From Sesamia nonagrioides (lineage: Eukaryota; Arthropoda; Insecta; Lepidoptera; Noctuidae): DNA of 64,000 nt. A program made the position numbers and the translations under genes. This document shows positions 10,646 through 21,009 of the stretch, piece after piece (the first letter of the stretch is position 1; every line of letters starts with the position of its first letter). The notes beneath the pieces were generated by a model that did not search any database, was not told the origin of the DNA, and worked only from the letters and a program-made list of their open reading frames with translations. The stretch is taken from positions 4,402,001-4,466,000 of the forward strand of contig JADWQK010001380.1 of NCBI GenBank assembly GCA_017933935.1, read 5' to 3'.

Positions 10646-11085
10646 GAATTTGTTCCGCCACTTCTTCCCAGCGAAAGCACTAGGAAGTGTCGATGGGTGG
10701 GCGTTTTGGGGGACTGTGCTGTGCTGATCCTCAGCCTTTTTTTTCGGGTTGGAAATCCTCATAGGTTGGGCGACGGGGTCTGTCAGACTTTTACTGACTA
10801 AAACCACCTCGGTGTCTCTTCTATCACGAGCAAACGCGTGAGGTCGCGGGAGTCTAAATTCTTCCACGGCTCCACACCCTCGTGCTGGCCCGGTCTGTCC
10901 GGGCCCCGTCTCCTGCACGGGGTAGTGGGGTGTTAAACTACCCCGTGCATCGCCTCAGGGGCGTGCGTCGACACTCGCGCGCGCCTCCGCCTCGGGGTCC
11001 ATCGAATAGGGGGCGGGGACTTCCCATGTCCCTCGCCCCTGTCTGATTCTCAGCCTAATTTTAATAAATGACTTTTGATTTGATT
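10646..11085 (+). mobile_element. Rep-D element split by a SINE-like insertion
   Basis: Outer parts 10646-10736 and 11044-11085 match the uninterrupted Rep-D copy at 46572-46720 (from TTTGTTCCGCCACTTCTTC to AATAAATGACTTTTGAT). The insertion at 10737-11043 duplicated TGATYCTCAGCC. Confidence 0.7.
10737..11043 (-). mobile_element. SINE-E (R1-LINE 3'-UTR-like retro-element)
   Basis: Poly-A on the minus strand (T run at 10737). The body contains the stem CACGGGGTAGT / ACTACCCCGTG and the phrase CAGTAAAAGTCTGACAG. The flanking 12-bp duplication has one mismatch. Copies recur at 23336, 27134 and 62569. Parts resemble the 3' UTR of the R1-clade LINE at 22254-23179. Confidence 0.7.
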
Positions 11086-11152
11086 GTGATTTATAGATTC
11101 CTAAGTTATTCATGACTTCAAATGTCTGGTCGTAGACAAGATGCAGAAGGAA

Positions 11153-11209
11153 GTACGGAAGACAACTGGTCAAGCTCCCGAAACTGTCAAATATTCCCAA
11201 TCAACCTTG
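11153..11209 (+). mobile_element. MITE-J, left-half fragment
   Basis: Matches the left half of the complete MITE-J at 16573-16700, from GTACGGAAGACAAC to TTCCCAATCAACC, then stops. Confidence 0.6.
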
Positions 11210-12091
11210 TGTCTAATGAATGAAGTAGCCAAAAGTATAAAGCTCTGCGCTATTTCTCGTGAATTTGGATTAGGTACTTACTAATTTATACAAATTGGAC
11301 GGGTATGTATGTTGGATTTTCGGTGGTAATTTTGGATTGCGCGAACCAATTTTAATGGTTCTTTTTTTTTTTGAAGGAATATACGTGCAGGATAATAAAT
11401 ATGTAAACTCAGATATCAAAATATATTCTTAAATATACGATTAATGTTCAAACTTAATTCAAATTATTTCGTACATTTTTCAAAAACTATTTAGTTTTAG
11501 TTAATAGTTCAAAATTGTCCTAGAAAATCTTTATAATAAAGTTCTATTTTTGCGATTTTTGTAAGTTGTGGTTCAAAATGTAGAGGGGGGCTGCATTTGT
11601 TTATTGTTGAGGAAGGTTTTATTCAACGTCACGCTATGTCTCTTAGGAGGCGAGCAAACAGAAAACGACAGTAAGAACGCTAAGCGAAAACGCAGTTCCA
11701 GAGAGTTTCAGCGCGGGCCAACATTGCGATGGGACGCGTCGCGCGACGGGTTAGAGTCGAGCGGGGGCATAAGTCTCACGCAGACGACATCACGGGCAGA
11801 ATCAAGTTTAATAATAATTGCAGTTAGCTCGATAATCACAATAACATGCTATCATAACCCTGACTTGTTAGAAATTGAAATATAAATAATTAACAGAGCA
11901 TCCTGTACTTCTCAGCATTCCAGTCTCAAGTATCACAGATAAGGACTTGCCGAGCTCGCGCAATTCTGAGGACACCTTATATCAAGCCTATATCTCTCCC
12001 ACGGATTAACATTATAAGTTACTCCGTTTTTAAAAGAGCATGCTTTTTTTCTTGCTTTATACTTTTTTAACATCTCTAATTATAACATACA
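11210..12091. other. unassigned sequence
   Basis: AT-rich, with a 105-codon open frame at 11568-11885 that has no recognisable domain and atypical composition. I do not support it as a gene. Confidence 0.3.
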
Positions 12092-12280
12092 TGCGGCCGC
12101 CAGCGGGCAGCGACTTCGTTCGCGTGGAGTTAGTTATGCTCCGCTCCTATTGGTCGCAGCGTGATGTTATACAGCCTTAAACCTTCCTGGATTAATGGGC
12201 TATCCAACGCAAACCAAACGCGACCACTAAAAGCGGGGCATAACTAACTCCACGCGAACGAACTCGCTGGCGGCCGCTAG
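12092..12280. mobile_element. two HEL-A Helitron 3' ends in inverted orientation
   Basis: A minus-oriented HEL-A 3' end (12092 to about 12207) meets a plus-oriented one (about 12213-12280, ending GGCGGCCGCTAG). Both outer ends are the GC-rich 3' terminus, giving a long near-palindrome with a short spacer. Confidence 0.7.
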
Positions 12281-12345
12281 TTATCTATAAGACGGACTAA
12301 TTATTTTTTTGATTTTCATACCTTGGACACATCCCTAATCTTTTT
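12281..12345. repeat. terminal segment of an unknown transposon
   Basis: The phrase TTATCTATAAGACGGACTA and the following 40 bp recur in reverse complement at about 56934-56990, up to a boundary near AGGGATGTATTCAAGG. They look like matching ends of one unrecognised family. Confidence 0.45.
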
Positions 12346-13191
12346 TAAACACCCCTCGTAAAGGCACAGTCTAACAGTCCGTGAAACATCTTTCACGCTC
12401 TCCGATCTCCCGAGAGGGCAATGGTCTGATACAGCCAATTATTTTAGCAACTAAAACCAATCAATAATCGTAAAAAATAAAACTCAAAAGTCCTAAAACG
12501 ATAAAATAGGTATGGAACACCAAACCCATTGGCAATGTTATCTGAAACATTTGTAAGAAATGGGCAATTTGCAAGCGAGGAGTTTATGGAATAATTTCAG
12601 AAGCGACACTCAATGTAGGTACCTACGGACGACAGCAGGTTAAGCTAAACCAAACTGTCAGATAGAGTTGTTCAAAACGGCTATAAAAAAATAGCACGCT
12701 ATAGACTATAAACTATTAATTTATAGCGCGCTATTAAATGCGCTATGTTATAGCGCGCTATAAATAAGAAAGCACGTGGACGTCCAGCAGGCGCGATAAT
12801 TCTTGCAACACGCTACATTTCATAGCGTTCTTCGATACATAGACCGCATGCTATAACGGAACGCTAAAAAAAGCAATATAGAAAGATATCAATGAACTCT
12901 CTTTCATACTTTTCAGGCTTAGGACTGTCTATAATTGGTAAAGGTTATTCTAACATTAATTTTAATAAATCGTAAATCAAATATAGGCGTATTTAAAATT
13001 TCATTGATTGTATATATACAAAAAAACAACTATTTACATTATACACAGATATATACAGTAGTTCTTCTTTAATTTATATTTTATTTACATTTAAAAACAT
13101 TAGTTGAACTACTTTTGTAGTAGACAACCGTGTTCCTCGATTACTGATAATATATCCTGATTTCAAAAAAATAAATTTAAAGGACAACTGT

Positions 13192-13286
13192 CAGTGACAA
13201 TAATTACAAATAGCAGTCTTGCTGCCGTCTGCAGATTTTTCAAAAAAGTTCCAGATTGGCAAACCACCACCTTTGCGATTAGACAT
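13192..13286 (-). pseudogene. BED zinc-finger remnant of hAT transposase (outer copy)
   Basis: An ATG-initiated 31-codon frame containing the phrase LPIWNFFEK and CNYC, then a stop. This is the start of a BED-type zinc finger, the DNA-binding domain at the N-terminus of many hAT transposases. The catalytic domain is absent. The same frame occurs in the inner copy. Confidence 0.7.
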
Positions 13287-13671
13287 TTTTACATAGAGTA
13301 CACACTAAATAATATCCACTAATTCGTTTTGCAACAGAATTATATATCAATATTTACACACACTAATAATACCTTTGCAGCCACTAAATAATCGTCACTA
13401 GTTCGTTTTTCAACAGAACTTTATACTAATATTTACACTAACAATTAAGATCGCGCGCGATGAAAATAGCGTGCTCCGACAACAAACATACATTTATAGT
13501 CCACAGCGCTCACGCGATTACTGACTGCCCGTATAGCGCATAACGCCATTCTATAGCACGCTATTTTTTCATAGCGCATAGCGCAGATAGCGGCCAGCGC
13601 CCGCGGAGAGCAGGCGCGCGCTGTGCGAGTCGTTAGATCAATTTCATTCATAGCGTAAATAGCGTTATAGC

Positions 13672-14741
13672 TAGAGGTGGTTAATATAGCGCATAGCGCC
13701 ATTCTATAGCACGCTATTTTTTCATAGCGCATAGCGCACGCTATGTAGGTGGACGTTAAGACGCTATGACGCTATAACGCTATTTACGTTAAGAATGAAA
13801 TTGATCTAACGACTCGCACAGCGCGCGCCTGCTCTCCGCGGGCGCTGCGCGCTATCTGCGCTATGCGCTATGAAAAAATAGCGTGCTATAGAATGGCGCT
13901 ATGCGCTATACGGGCAGTCAGTAATCGCGTGAGCGCTGTGGACTTTATATGTATGTTTGTTGTCGGAGCACGCTATTTTCGTCGCGCGCGATCTTAATTG
14001 TTAGTGTAAATATTAGTATAAAGTTCTGTTGAAAAACGAACTAGTGACGATTATTTAGTGTCTGCAAAGGTATTATTAGTGTGTGTAAATATTAATATAT
14101 AATTCTGTTGCAAAACGAACTACTGGATATTATTTAGTGTGTACTCTATGTAAAAATGTCTAATCGCAAAGGTGGTGGTTTGCCAATCTGGAACTTTTTT
14201 GAAAAATCTGCAGACGGCAGCAAGACTGCTATTTGTAATTATTGTCACTGACAGTTGTCCTTTAAATTTATTTTTTCGAAATCAGGATATATTATCAGTA
14301 ATCGAGGAACACGGTTGTCTACTACAAAAGTAGTTTAACTAATGTTTTTAAATGTAAATAAAATATAAATTAAAGAAGAACCACTGTATATATATGTGTA
14401 TAATGTAAATAGTTGTTTTTTTTGTATATATACAATCAATGAACTTTTAAATACGCCTATATTTGATTAACGATTTATTAAAATTAATGTTAGAATAACC
14501 TTTACCAATTATAGACAGTCCTAAGCCTGAAAAGTATGAAAGAGAGTTCATTGATATCTTTTTATATTGCTTTTATTAGCGTTCCGTTATAGCATGCGGT
14601 CTATGTATCGCGCCTGCTGGACGTCCACGTGCTTTCTTATTTATAGCGCGCTATAACATAGCGCATTTAATAGCGCGCTATAAATTAATAGTTTATAGTC
14701 TGTAGCGTGCTATTTTTTTATAGCCGTTTTGAACAACTCTA
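13672..14741 (+). mobile_element. hAT-like element, inner copy
   Basis: Complete 1070-bp copy with left end TAGAGGTGGTTAATATAGC and right end GAACAACTCTA, flanked by the 8-bp duplication GTTATAGC at 13664-13671 and 14742-14749. It is in the opposite orientation to the outer copy, so the region folds into two pairs of long inverted arms (12663-13671 with 13769-14741; 13672-13768 with the end of the outer copy). Confidence 0.9.
14156..14251 (+). pseudogene. BED zinc-finger remnant of hAT transposase (inner copy)
   Basis: Same 31-aa product as the outer copy: SNRKGGGLPIWNFFEK, then AICNYCH and a stop. The zinc-finger His pair and all catalytic residues are missing. The element is therefore non-autonomous and would need a transposase supplied from elsewhere. 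Confidence 0.7.
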
Positions 14742-14860
14742 GTTATAGCGTCATAGCGTCTTAACGTCCACCTACATAGCGTGCGCTATGCGCTATGAAA
14801 AAATAGCGTGCTATAGAATGGCGCTATGCGCTACATATATTAACCACCTCTACTGTCAGA

Positions 14861-14974
14861 TATAAATAAATAAATACGGACAAATCACACAGATTGAGCT
14901 AGCCCTAAAGTAAGTTCAAGACTTGTGTTATGGGATACTAACTTAACGATACTTTTATAACAGACTAGCTGTGC
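14861..14974 (-). mobile_element. SINE-2, 3' part (left fragment)
   Basis: Reverse complement of the 3' half of the SINE-2 at 46092-46346, including TCACACAGATTGAGCTAGCC, with a degenerate A/T tail. The rest of this copy lies at 15660-15796, on the far side of a Helitron. Confidence 0.75.
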
Positions 14975-15659
14975 CCCACGGTATCTCCCGCGTAAGCTTC
15001 TAACCGAAAGAGCTCAGTTGATATAAAATATGCGCCTGTTAAAATAATGGGAGGAATATGTAAGTCCGCGTTTGCTCCCGTTTTCGCAACATTTTTTGTT
15101 ACTGCTCTGCTCCTATTGGACATAGCGAGATGTTATATAGCCTAAAGCCTTCCTGGATTAATAGGCTATCCAACGCGAAAAGAATTTTTCAAATCGGACC
15201 CGTAGTTCCTGAGATTAGCGCGCACAAACAAACAAACTCTTCAGCTTTATACAACGTGTAACATAAAGGGTATATACATAACAAAGGCATGGCATCTTTA
15301 CATGATATCAAACGATATTGGAAGGGTTTTTTATTTCTATCTCTTTATGTTAGGAAGTTATGAGGAAAAACACCGCCTGTGATAGGCTACTATCATACTA
15401 GTCGCACAGAGATATTGAAGACATTTATCGGATTTTGGCAAGTAACGTGACGGGTAACGAGTAGTTATTAACGTATGTAGTGGGCCACGTTTGTTATGAT
15501 TTGATTTTAAGAAACACACGAAATCGAAAATTTGGTACCAATTTTTTGACTATTTTATTTTGAGTTGAAACCCTTCCGATACCGTTTGATATCATCTAAA
15601 GATGCCATGCCCTTGCTATGTATATACCCTTTTTGTTACACGTTGTATATTAGTATAGA
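14975..15659 (-). mobile_element. Helitron-like element (HEL-A relative) split by a MITE
   Basis: On the minus strand it starts TCTATACTAATATA and ends CTAG. It lies exactly between an A (14974) and a T (15660) of SINE-2, the Helitron target rule. A 394-bp MITE interrupts it near the 5' end at a TA. Confidence 0.75.
15252..15645. mobile_element. MITE with about 80-bp terminal repeats (TA target)
   Basis: Ends CAACGTGTAACA in inverted orientation, with similarity extending about 80 bp inward (for example GGTATATACATA). Flanked by TA at 15250-15251 and 15646-15647. Removing it and one TA restores the HEL-A consensus CTTTATATATTAG exactly. Confidence 0.88.
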
Positions 15660-15796
15660 TACGTATATGTATAGATAAATATCCAAGACCCAGGCCAATC
15701 AGGAAAAGATTGTTTCCCATCATGACCTGGCCGGGGATCGAACCCGGGGTCTCCACGTCGCAGGCAGGCGTGTTGACCGCTGCGCCACGGAGGACG
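15660..15796 (-). mobile_element. SINE-2, tRNA-derived 5' part (right fragment)
   Basis: Contains the internal polymerase III promoter on the minus strand: A-box-like GGCGCAGCGGTCAAC and B box GGGTTCGATCCCCGG. It joins 14861-14974 to make one SINE-2 inserted in MITE-J. Confidence 0.8.
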
Positions 15797-15917
15797 TCGA
15801 TATTCCCAATCAACCTTGAGCCTTAATGCTTTAGAGATAAAAGTTGAAAATCTAACAAGGAAATCTGATAGATTGTAGTAGCTTGATGTGCTGTTGTCTG
15901 TACCTAAGTGTAAAAGA

Positions 15918-16480
15918 AATAGGCTATTTGACAGTATTCAATTATTTGTGATTTTTTGCTTTAATTGCATAAAATGAGGGTTCTTTATATCATTTACAAG
16001 AGTTTTAATAAAAAATAATAACAATTATTATATCCAAAACACAAAAATATGTTTGGCTTTTTGTTCCTCGCGCCACACATTGTGAAACGATCCGGATTGG
16101 CTAATGTCGCGATGACGTCATATGCGCATCATCGCTTGTTTTCGGCAAACTTATAAACTGTTTTTCGGGGGTTTTTATCGATTTATTTGTACAACCCAGT
16201 ACAGCACACCACTTGTAAACCATTTTATTAGATAACAACAGCAAATAATAACTAAAAACAAACACCACTGAGAACCGAAAACCGCTTGTGACGTCACTTA
16301 CCAGGCGCTACGCCATATTGCTGATTATATCGTTTTCGCGGCTTATTTGAATTTTGAATTTTTATTTGCATATTTCTTACGAAATACGTATTTAAAATTT
16401 AAAAAAATACTATGGGTGAACTTCTTAACCGCAACCAAGTAATTCAAGATAAAAATTATAAATCTGTCAAATAGCCTATT
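15918..16480. mobile_element. MITE with 16-bp ends
   Basis: Perfect inverted ends AATAGGCTATTTGACA. The ends resemble those of the MITE at 5170-5658. Interior has several GACGTCA motifs. No coding capacity. The target duplication is not clear. Confidence 0.7.
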
Positions 16481-16572
16481 ATAAAATACACAAATGTTAC
16501 TAGTCCTGTACCTATACAACGTTCATCACCATCATCAAAACACGTGTCCAGTATTTTTATGTAAGAATTTAT

Positions 16573-16700
16573 GTACGGACAACAGCAGGTCGAGCTACCC
16601 TAAACTGTCAAATATTCCCAATCAATCGTGAGCCATACAGTTGAAAATCTAATAAAGATATATGTCAGATTATAGTAGGCTGACGTGTTGTCGTCTGTAC
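16573..16700. mobile_element. MITE-J, complete uninterrupted copy
   Basis: About 128 bp with inverted ends GTACGGACAACAGC and GTTGTCGTCTGTAC. Serves as the reference empty copy for the interrupted ones at 12620-15903 and 43806-44475. Confidence 0.75.
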
Positions 16701-16956
16701 AAACCCCTAGGCCAGAAGCTAGGTACGCCCATGGGCAATATTATAGGCGGATTATGTTGTCTGTACCGTCATATCTACAATATTCAACAACTCACTCTTT
16801 GTTTTCGTCTTTACGATTTTTAAATTGCTTCCATCGTCGAGTTAATGCTTTCATTTTGTTTTTGTTAGTGAAACCATTAAACCTCCTTCGGTGTTTTATG
16901 GCTGCTAGGATTACAGCCGGCTTCAATTGTTTGTGTTAGCCGAGTGCATGTAGTAA

Positions 16957-17427
16957 TAAAATTTATTATCTCCAACGGATGTGTCAGCGTCATCTGTCAT
17001 GCATTTCTCCAACTATTTTTGAGATTTTTGAAATTATATATAAAAACATAGTTTTTGGAGGAGTTTTTGACGGGAAAGCTAAGATGAGTGTCACACGCAT
17101 TTTTCATTGGACTTTTAAAATTATTTGTAGTGTCGTTTACTAAATAAAAGCACGTGATTTATGTAGTAAAAAGTGCATTCAGGAAATAATTCATAAAGAA
17201 CAATGAAATATCGCAGCATAGTGGCCACATCATGACTTTGCCTCAAACCTCCTTCGTAAGACGGTTCACGCGACCGTCTTTTTCGACATGAATAATTATT
17301 CATACCGTGACATTGGCTACATGCACAAACCGTGCGAAGTTAAAAAAGAAAAAAATGAATAAAATTTATTATCTCCAACGGATGTGTCAAAGTCATCTGT
17401 CATGCATTTTCCTAATTATTTTTGAGG
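16957..17427. repeat. 70-bp direct repeats flanking a Rep-G copy
   Basis: The block starting AATAAAATTTATTATCTCC occurs at 16957-17027 and again at 17357-17427 with a few mismatches, on both sides of the Rep-G copy. Confidence 0.75.
17066..17345 (+). repeat. Rep-G dispersed repeat
   Basis: Plus-oriented copy of the family described at 766, between the 70-bp direct repeats. Confidence 0.6.
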
Positions 17428-17585
17428 TGGCTTCCAGTCTGACTATCTGACCTCCACAACCCAGCTACTGGGTAATAAGTACTTACGGCTCACACTTTCA
17501 ACCGTTCTGGGGGGTTACTATGACGTCATAAAACTGCCATAGTTCCAGTGTCTGAGATGGAGCTATTTTTTTTTAAATATGTATT

Positions 17586-18105
17586 TATAGACTAGTGCTT
17601 CTCCGTAATCCCGCCTGATGGTAAGCAGTGATGTTATCGTTGATGGGAAAGCGCGCTAGTTTATTAAGCCACTTAAAAAAAGTGAATAGAAAGGAAGACG
17701 GCAGTTGAGCGGGGTGATGCAATGTTAAACCCATCAACACAACCAACGATGCTGCGCCAGAAGGAGATTGATCTGGAGACCCTCCCCGACCAAACTCCCG
17801 ACTTACAACATTTGACGCATCGTACCAGGCACACATCGCAACACAACTACTCAGACCCGTCCTCCGTTCGGCTTCACCAGACATCATTTTTTTTCACCGG
17901 AACACCACGAACCGCTTGGCGGCACGACTTTGTCTCATCGTCATCATCATCAACCTTTTATCCTTTTATCGTCCCACTGCTGGGCACAGATCTCCTCTCA
18001 TACAGAGAAGGATTGAGCGTAATCACCACGCTTGCTCAATGTGGGTTGGCGACTTTGGCTGGTGGGTGGTAACTTCTGCCGGCAGCCGATATTATGGCCT
18101 GCCAC
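17586..18105 (-). mobile_element. Rep-A element, nearly full length, split by a LINE-tail fragment
   Basis: Minus-oriented Rep-A from its tail (ACTAGTGCTT at the left) to its 5' end (GGCAGCCGATATTATGGCC at the right). The segment at 17937-18060 is foreign and is flanked by a CGACTTTG duplication. Confidence 0.75.
17937..18060 (-). mobile_element. LINE 3'-tail fragment inside Rep-A
   Basis: Minus-oriented short retro-insert with (ATC)n at the left and the phrase TCCCACTGCTGGGCACAG. The same family (plus sense) is inserted at 42871-42947. Confidence 0.65.
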
Positions 18106-18988
18106 CGCTATCCCTTTTTTTACAACGATTTAATAATGGTTTTAACACGTCATAGTAAAGCCCCTGATCTCACCTGAACTAAATAAGTACCTAACTAAAG
18201 TAACCACAAATTAATATAAACTTGTCCCATATTTTTAACAGGCAACAATAAACATTACGTCAGTTTTATTGTTGAAAAAAAAACAACAAAATATAAGATG
18301 GCCGTGTGAATTGGTTCAATTTAGTATTTTATATTTTAGTACAATTGGTGCCATAAGTCACTTATGTCATAGAATTATGACCTTTTATTACTTTGGCATT
18401 GGGTTTAAATTTATTTTAAACGTGTGCAAGAGTTGACTTATTATTTTTGTCAGCGTTACTTTATTTATTGTGACAGTCTGGGAATGAAAAAAATAAAGTG
18501 GCCAAGTGGCTGTCGTACTCGCACAAGAAGGGTTCCGCGTACTACCAACACAAAAAACATATTTCTTCTAAGTGGCCATCGTTGTTCAACTGATTTTTCT
18601 TGTAAATAAACGATTTTGACACTCTTTTACGAGCTAGTGACTAAACTAACTAAAAACTAAGCCAGATAGTGACTAAACTATTGGATAATAGCCGCTGCTC
18701 GCGGTTTCCCCAACATAAGTTCCAATGCCGTGAGAAATTCAGGATAAAAAGTATTCTAACATAAACTATTTATGTGAGACATTACAAAAAAGAAACAAAA
18801 ATCATACAAACTGTCGCCTTTATAACATTAATGTGATATACCTATATTTGTTTGATATTTGTTTATATATGTATAGGTAGATATATAATTTAATTTATTA
18901 ATGTGCTGTCATTAATTTTTATTCGCTATCAAAACGACCATAGTAATATATACTATGTGAAAATCCAAGTACATATTAACTGTTAGTT
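18106..18988. other. unassigned AT-rich sequence
   Basis: No supported gene or repeat. Confidence 0.3.
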
Positions 18989-19004
18989 ATTAGTACGGTT
19001 TAAA

Positions 19005-19320
19005 TATATGAATATGAATATTTGCACTGGTCTGGTCATGCTTTGAACAGCACTTTAAGCCGTTGTTGGTCCCGGTTGCCATACAAACATCTAGTGGCAG
19101 TCGTTACGGGTTGTTGGAGCCCTCAAAAGTCTAACAATTGGTCTAACTGCAATGCTTAGATATCGCCTTCAGGTTGTGGAGGTCAGACGGCAGTCGCTTC
19201 ACGGAAAATATCGAAGTTTAGCCAAAATCAGCAGTTAGACTGGTAAAGCGGACCAAAGCTGAAAAAGCTGCGGATGCGACTGGGATTAACGCTGAGATGA
19301 TGATGATGATGATGATGATG
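19005..19320 (+). mobile_element. SINE-1, 5'-truncated
   Basis: Lacks the tRNA-like head and ends in (GAT)n. Flanked by the perfect 16-bp duplication ATTAGTACGGTTTAAA at 18989-19004 and 19321-19336. Confidence 0.9.
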
Positions 19321-19336
19321 ATTAGTACGGTTTAAA

Positions 19337-20286
19337 AATACAGCCCTGTAACGGAAATGGAGCCGGTGCCGCTACCGGTGGTTCCTTTGAATACGGAACC
19401 CTAAAAATAAAACTGAGTTAGAAGATACAGATGCTGAAATATAATTTATTTGGGAATTCATCATTGTAAATGAAGCGATAAATGATTAATTAATTTGGTT
19501 CACTGTGAAACCACTGGATTAATTACTTACCTAATAAAAAAAAAAAAACATTGAATGAACATCAAACTATTTTATTTCAAGATTTGAAATGTTCCACAAC
19601 ACAATATCTTGTGCCAAAATTTATCTATAACTGTCAAGCTGTTTAGTAGTGATTGAGCAACAAACAAACAAACACTGATTTATGAGGCTTGTGGACTTAC
19701 ACATACATAGATATGTACATTGTACATGGATATAAATGTAAGGTCTATTTAAATTTATGTTTCCAACTGATGTAATTTCAACTTATACAAATATCCACTT
19801 TATTTTAGTGGAAACTGTGTTGATTTCAGAGTGACAGCACTATTCGAAAAAGTTACAAATATATTTGAAACTGAATCTTAGTGTGTAGAAAATAAAGATG
19901 AATTTCGAAAAACTCATAATTATTTACATGTTTGGCAACTGAATCGCAAACACACATTACAGTGCCCTTGTCCAAAGCCTTTACAAACAGAATATAAATC
20001 ATTTAGCCACTTACTGTCGATTTCTTTAAAAAATTTACGATACGTACGTTCGACAACTTTATTTTTGCGGTTACAAAAGTTCCAAATCTAAACAAATTGT
20101 AGGTGAAGGTGTTAAAATTGGGTAGTGTGTTTAAGTTTGTATTTTGTTTATCTCGAGTTTCTATTTGCATAATGTGAAGGGATAAAGGTCTTTTGTTTCA
20201 AATGTCGGTTGCCTGCTTTAGAACGGATGTGTGTCAAACTGGAGTTGTACCACAGATTACTAAGATAGCTGATCGATAAACAGTAA
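19337..20286. other. unassigned AT-rich sequence
   Basis: No supported feature. Confidence 0.3.
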
Positions 20287-20650
20287 GACTCTGACTCGGA
20301 CTCGGACTCGTACGGAGGACGGGTCTGAGCAGTTGTGTTGCGATGTGTACCGGGTACGATGCGCCAAAGGTTGTTGTGTCGGGAGTTTGGTCGTGGAGAG
20401 TCTCCATATTAATCTCTCTCTGGCGCAGCATCGTTGGTAGTGTTATTGGGTTTAACATTGCATCACCTCGCTCAACTGCCGGCATCCTTCCTATTCCTAA
20501 GTTAATAAGTAAGTTAAGTGAATAGGCTTAATAAACTAGTGCGCTTTACCATCAACGATTGCATCACTGCTTTTCATCAGGCGGGATTGCAGTCAAGCAC
20601 TAGTTAATAATTATTAAAAAAAAAAAACTCGGACTCGGACTCGGAGGTAA
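20287..20650 (+). mobile_element. Rep-A inserted in a GACTCG hexanucleotide repeat
   Basis: The Rep-A body runs 20311-20627 with a poly-A end. ACTCGG repeats lie immediately on both sides, giving an apparent target duplication ACTCGGACTCGGACTCG. Confidence 0.75.
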
Positions 20651-21009
20651 GAGGAAATTTCATAAACGTAACAAATAGATCGACCATCTTCTTCTTCTTT
20701 AGCAGGCATCCAAGGCTTTCCACGATGACCGGCCTTGTGCTGCCCACAGCCATCGGCTAGAAGATAACAATTTAGTTTAATCCTGTCAATTTAAGATACT
20801 CCATAGACAATTTAGACGCGATTTTTTTTTTTTTTTTAATAATTTGGCTCCATCGATGACCGATGATTCTGCCAACGTCAAGGTGGAGAGAAATAAAGTA
20901 ATATAATATTATACGTAGTGAATATCGACTGTTGATCGATAGTATTAGCGATTGTTCTTCTTTGGGCTAAAACAAGCACAAGACGACACAAATATTAGTA
21001 AACATAAAG
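20651..21009. other. unassigned, with a probable LINE-tail scrap
   Basis: A CTTCTTCTT run followed by AGGCATCCAAGGC-like text near 20690-20760 resembles a minus-strand LINE tail. Nothing else is recognised. Confidence 0.3.

Larger units (their letters stand above)
12663..14852 (-). mobile_element. hAT-like element, outer copy, split by its own inverted copy
   Basis: Ends TAGAGTTGTTCAAAACGG (left) and ACCACCTCTA (right), flanked by the 8-bp duplication CTGTCAGA at 12655-12662 and 14853-14860. Removing the inner copy (13672-14741) and one GTTATAGC leaves about 1.1 kb. 8-bp duplications and TAGAG-type termini are hAT features. Subterminal regions are packed with TAGCGC/GCGCTA motifs, likely transposase sites. 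Confidence 0.88.
12620..15903 (+). mobile_element. MITE-J copy carrying a multi-level nest
   Basis: The left half (12620-12662) and right half (about 15798-15903) together rebuild a MITE-J of about 128 bp like the uninterrupted copy at 16573-16700, with ends CGGACGACAGCAGG and GCTGTTGTCTGTAC. Everything between is inserted DNA described in the entries below. Confidence 0.75.

Noticed and set aside
11568..11885. 105-codon open frame
   Set aside because: No family resemblance, and low-complexity Ser/Ile-rich end; probably chance.
13445..13732. 95-codon open frame with repeated MRYEKIACYRMALCAI
   Set aside because: It translates the TAGCGC-rich subterminal repeats of the hAT element; the internal repetition is from DNA repeats, not a protein.
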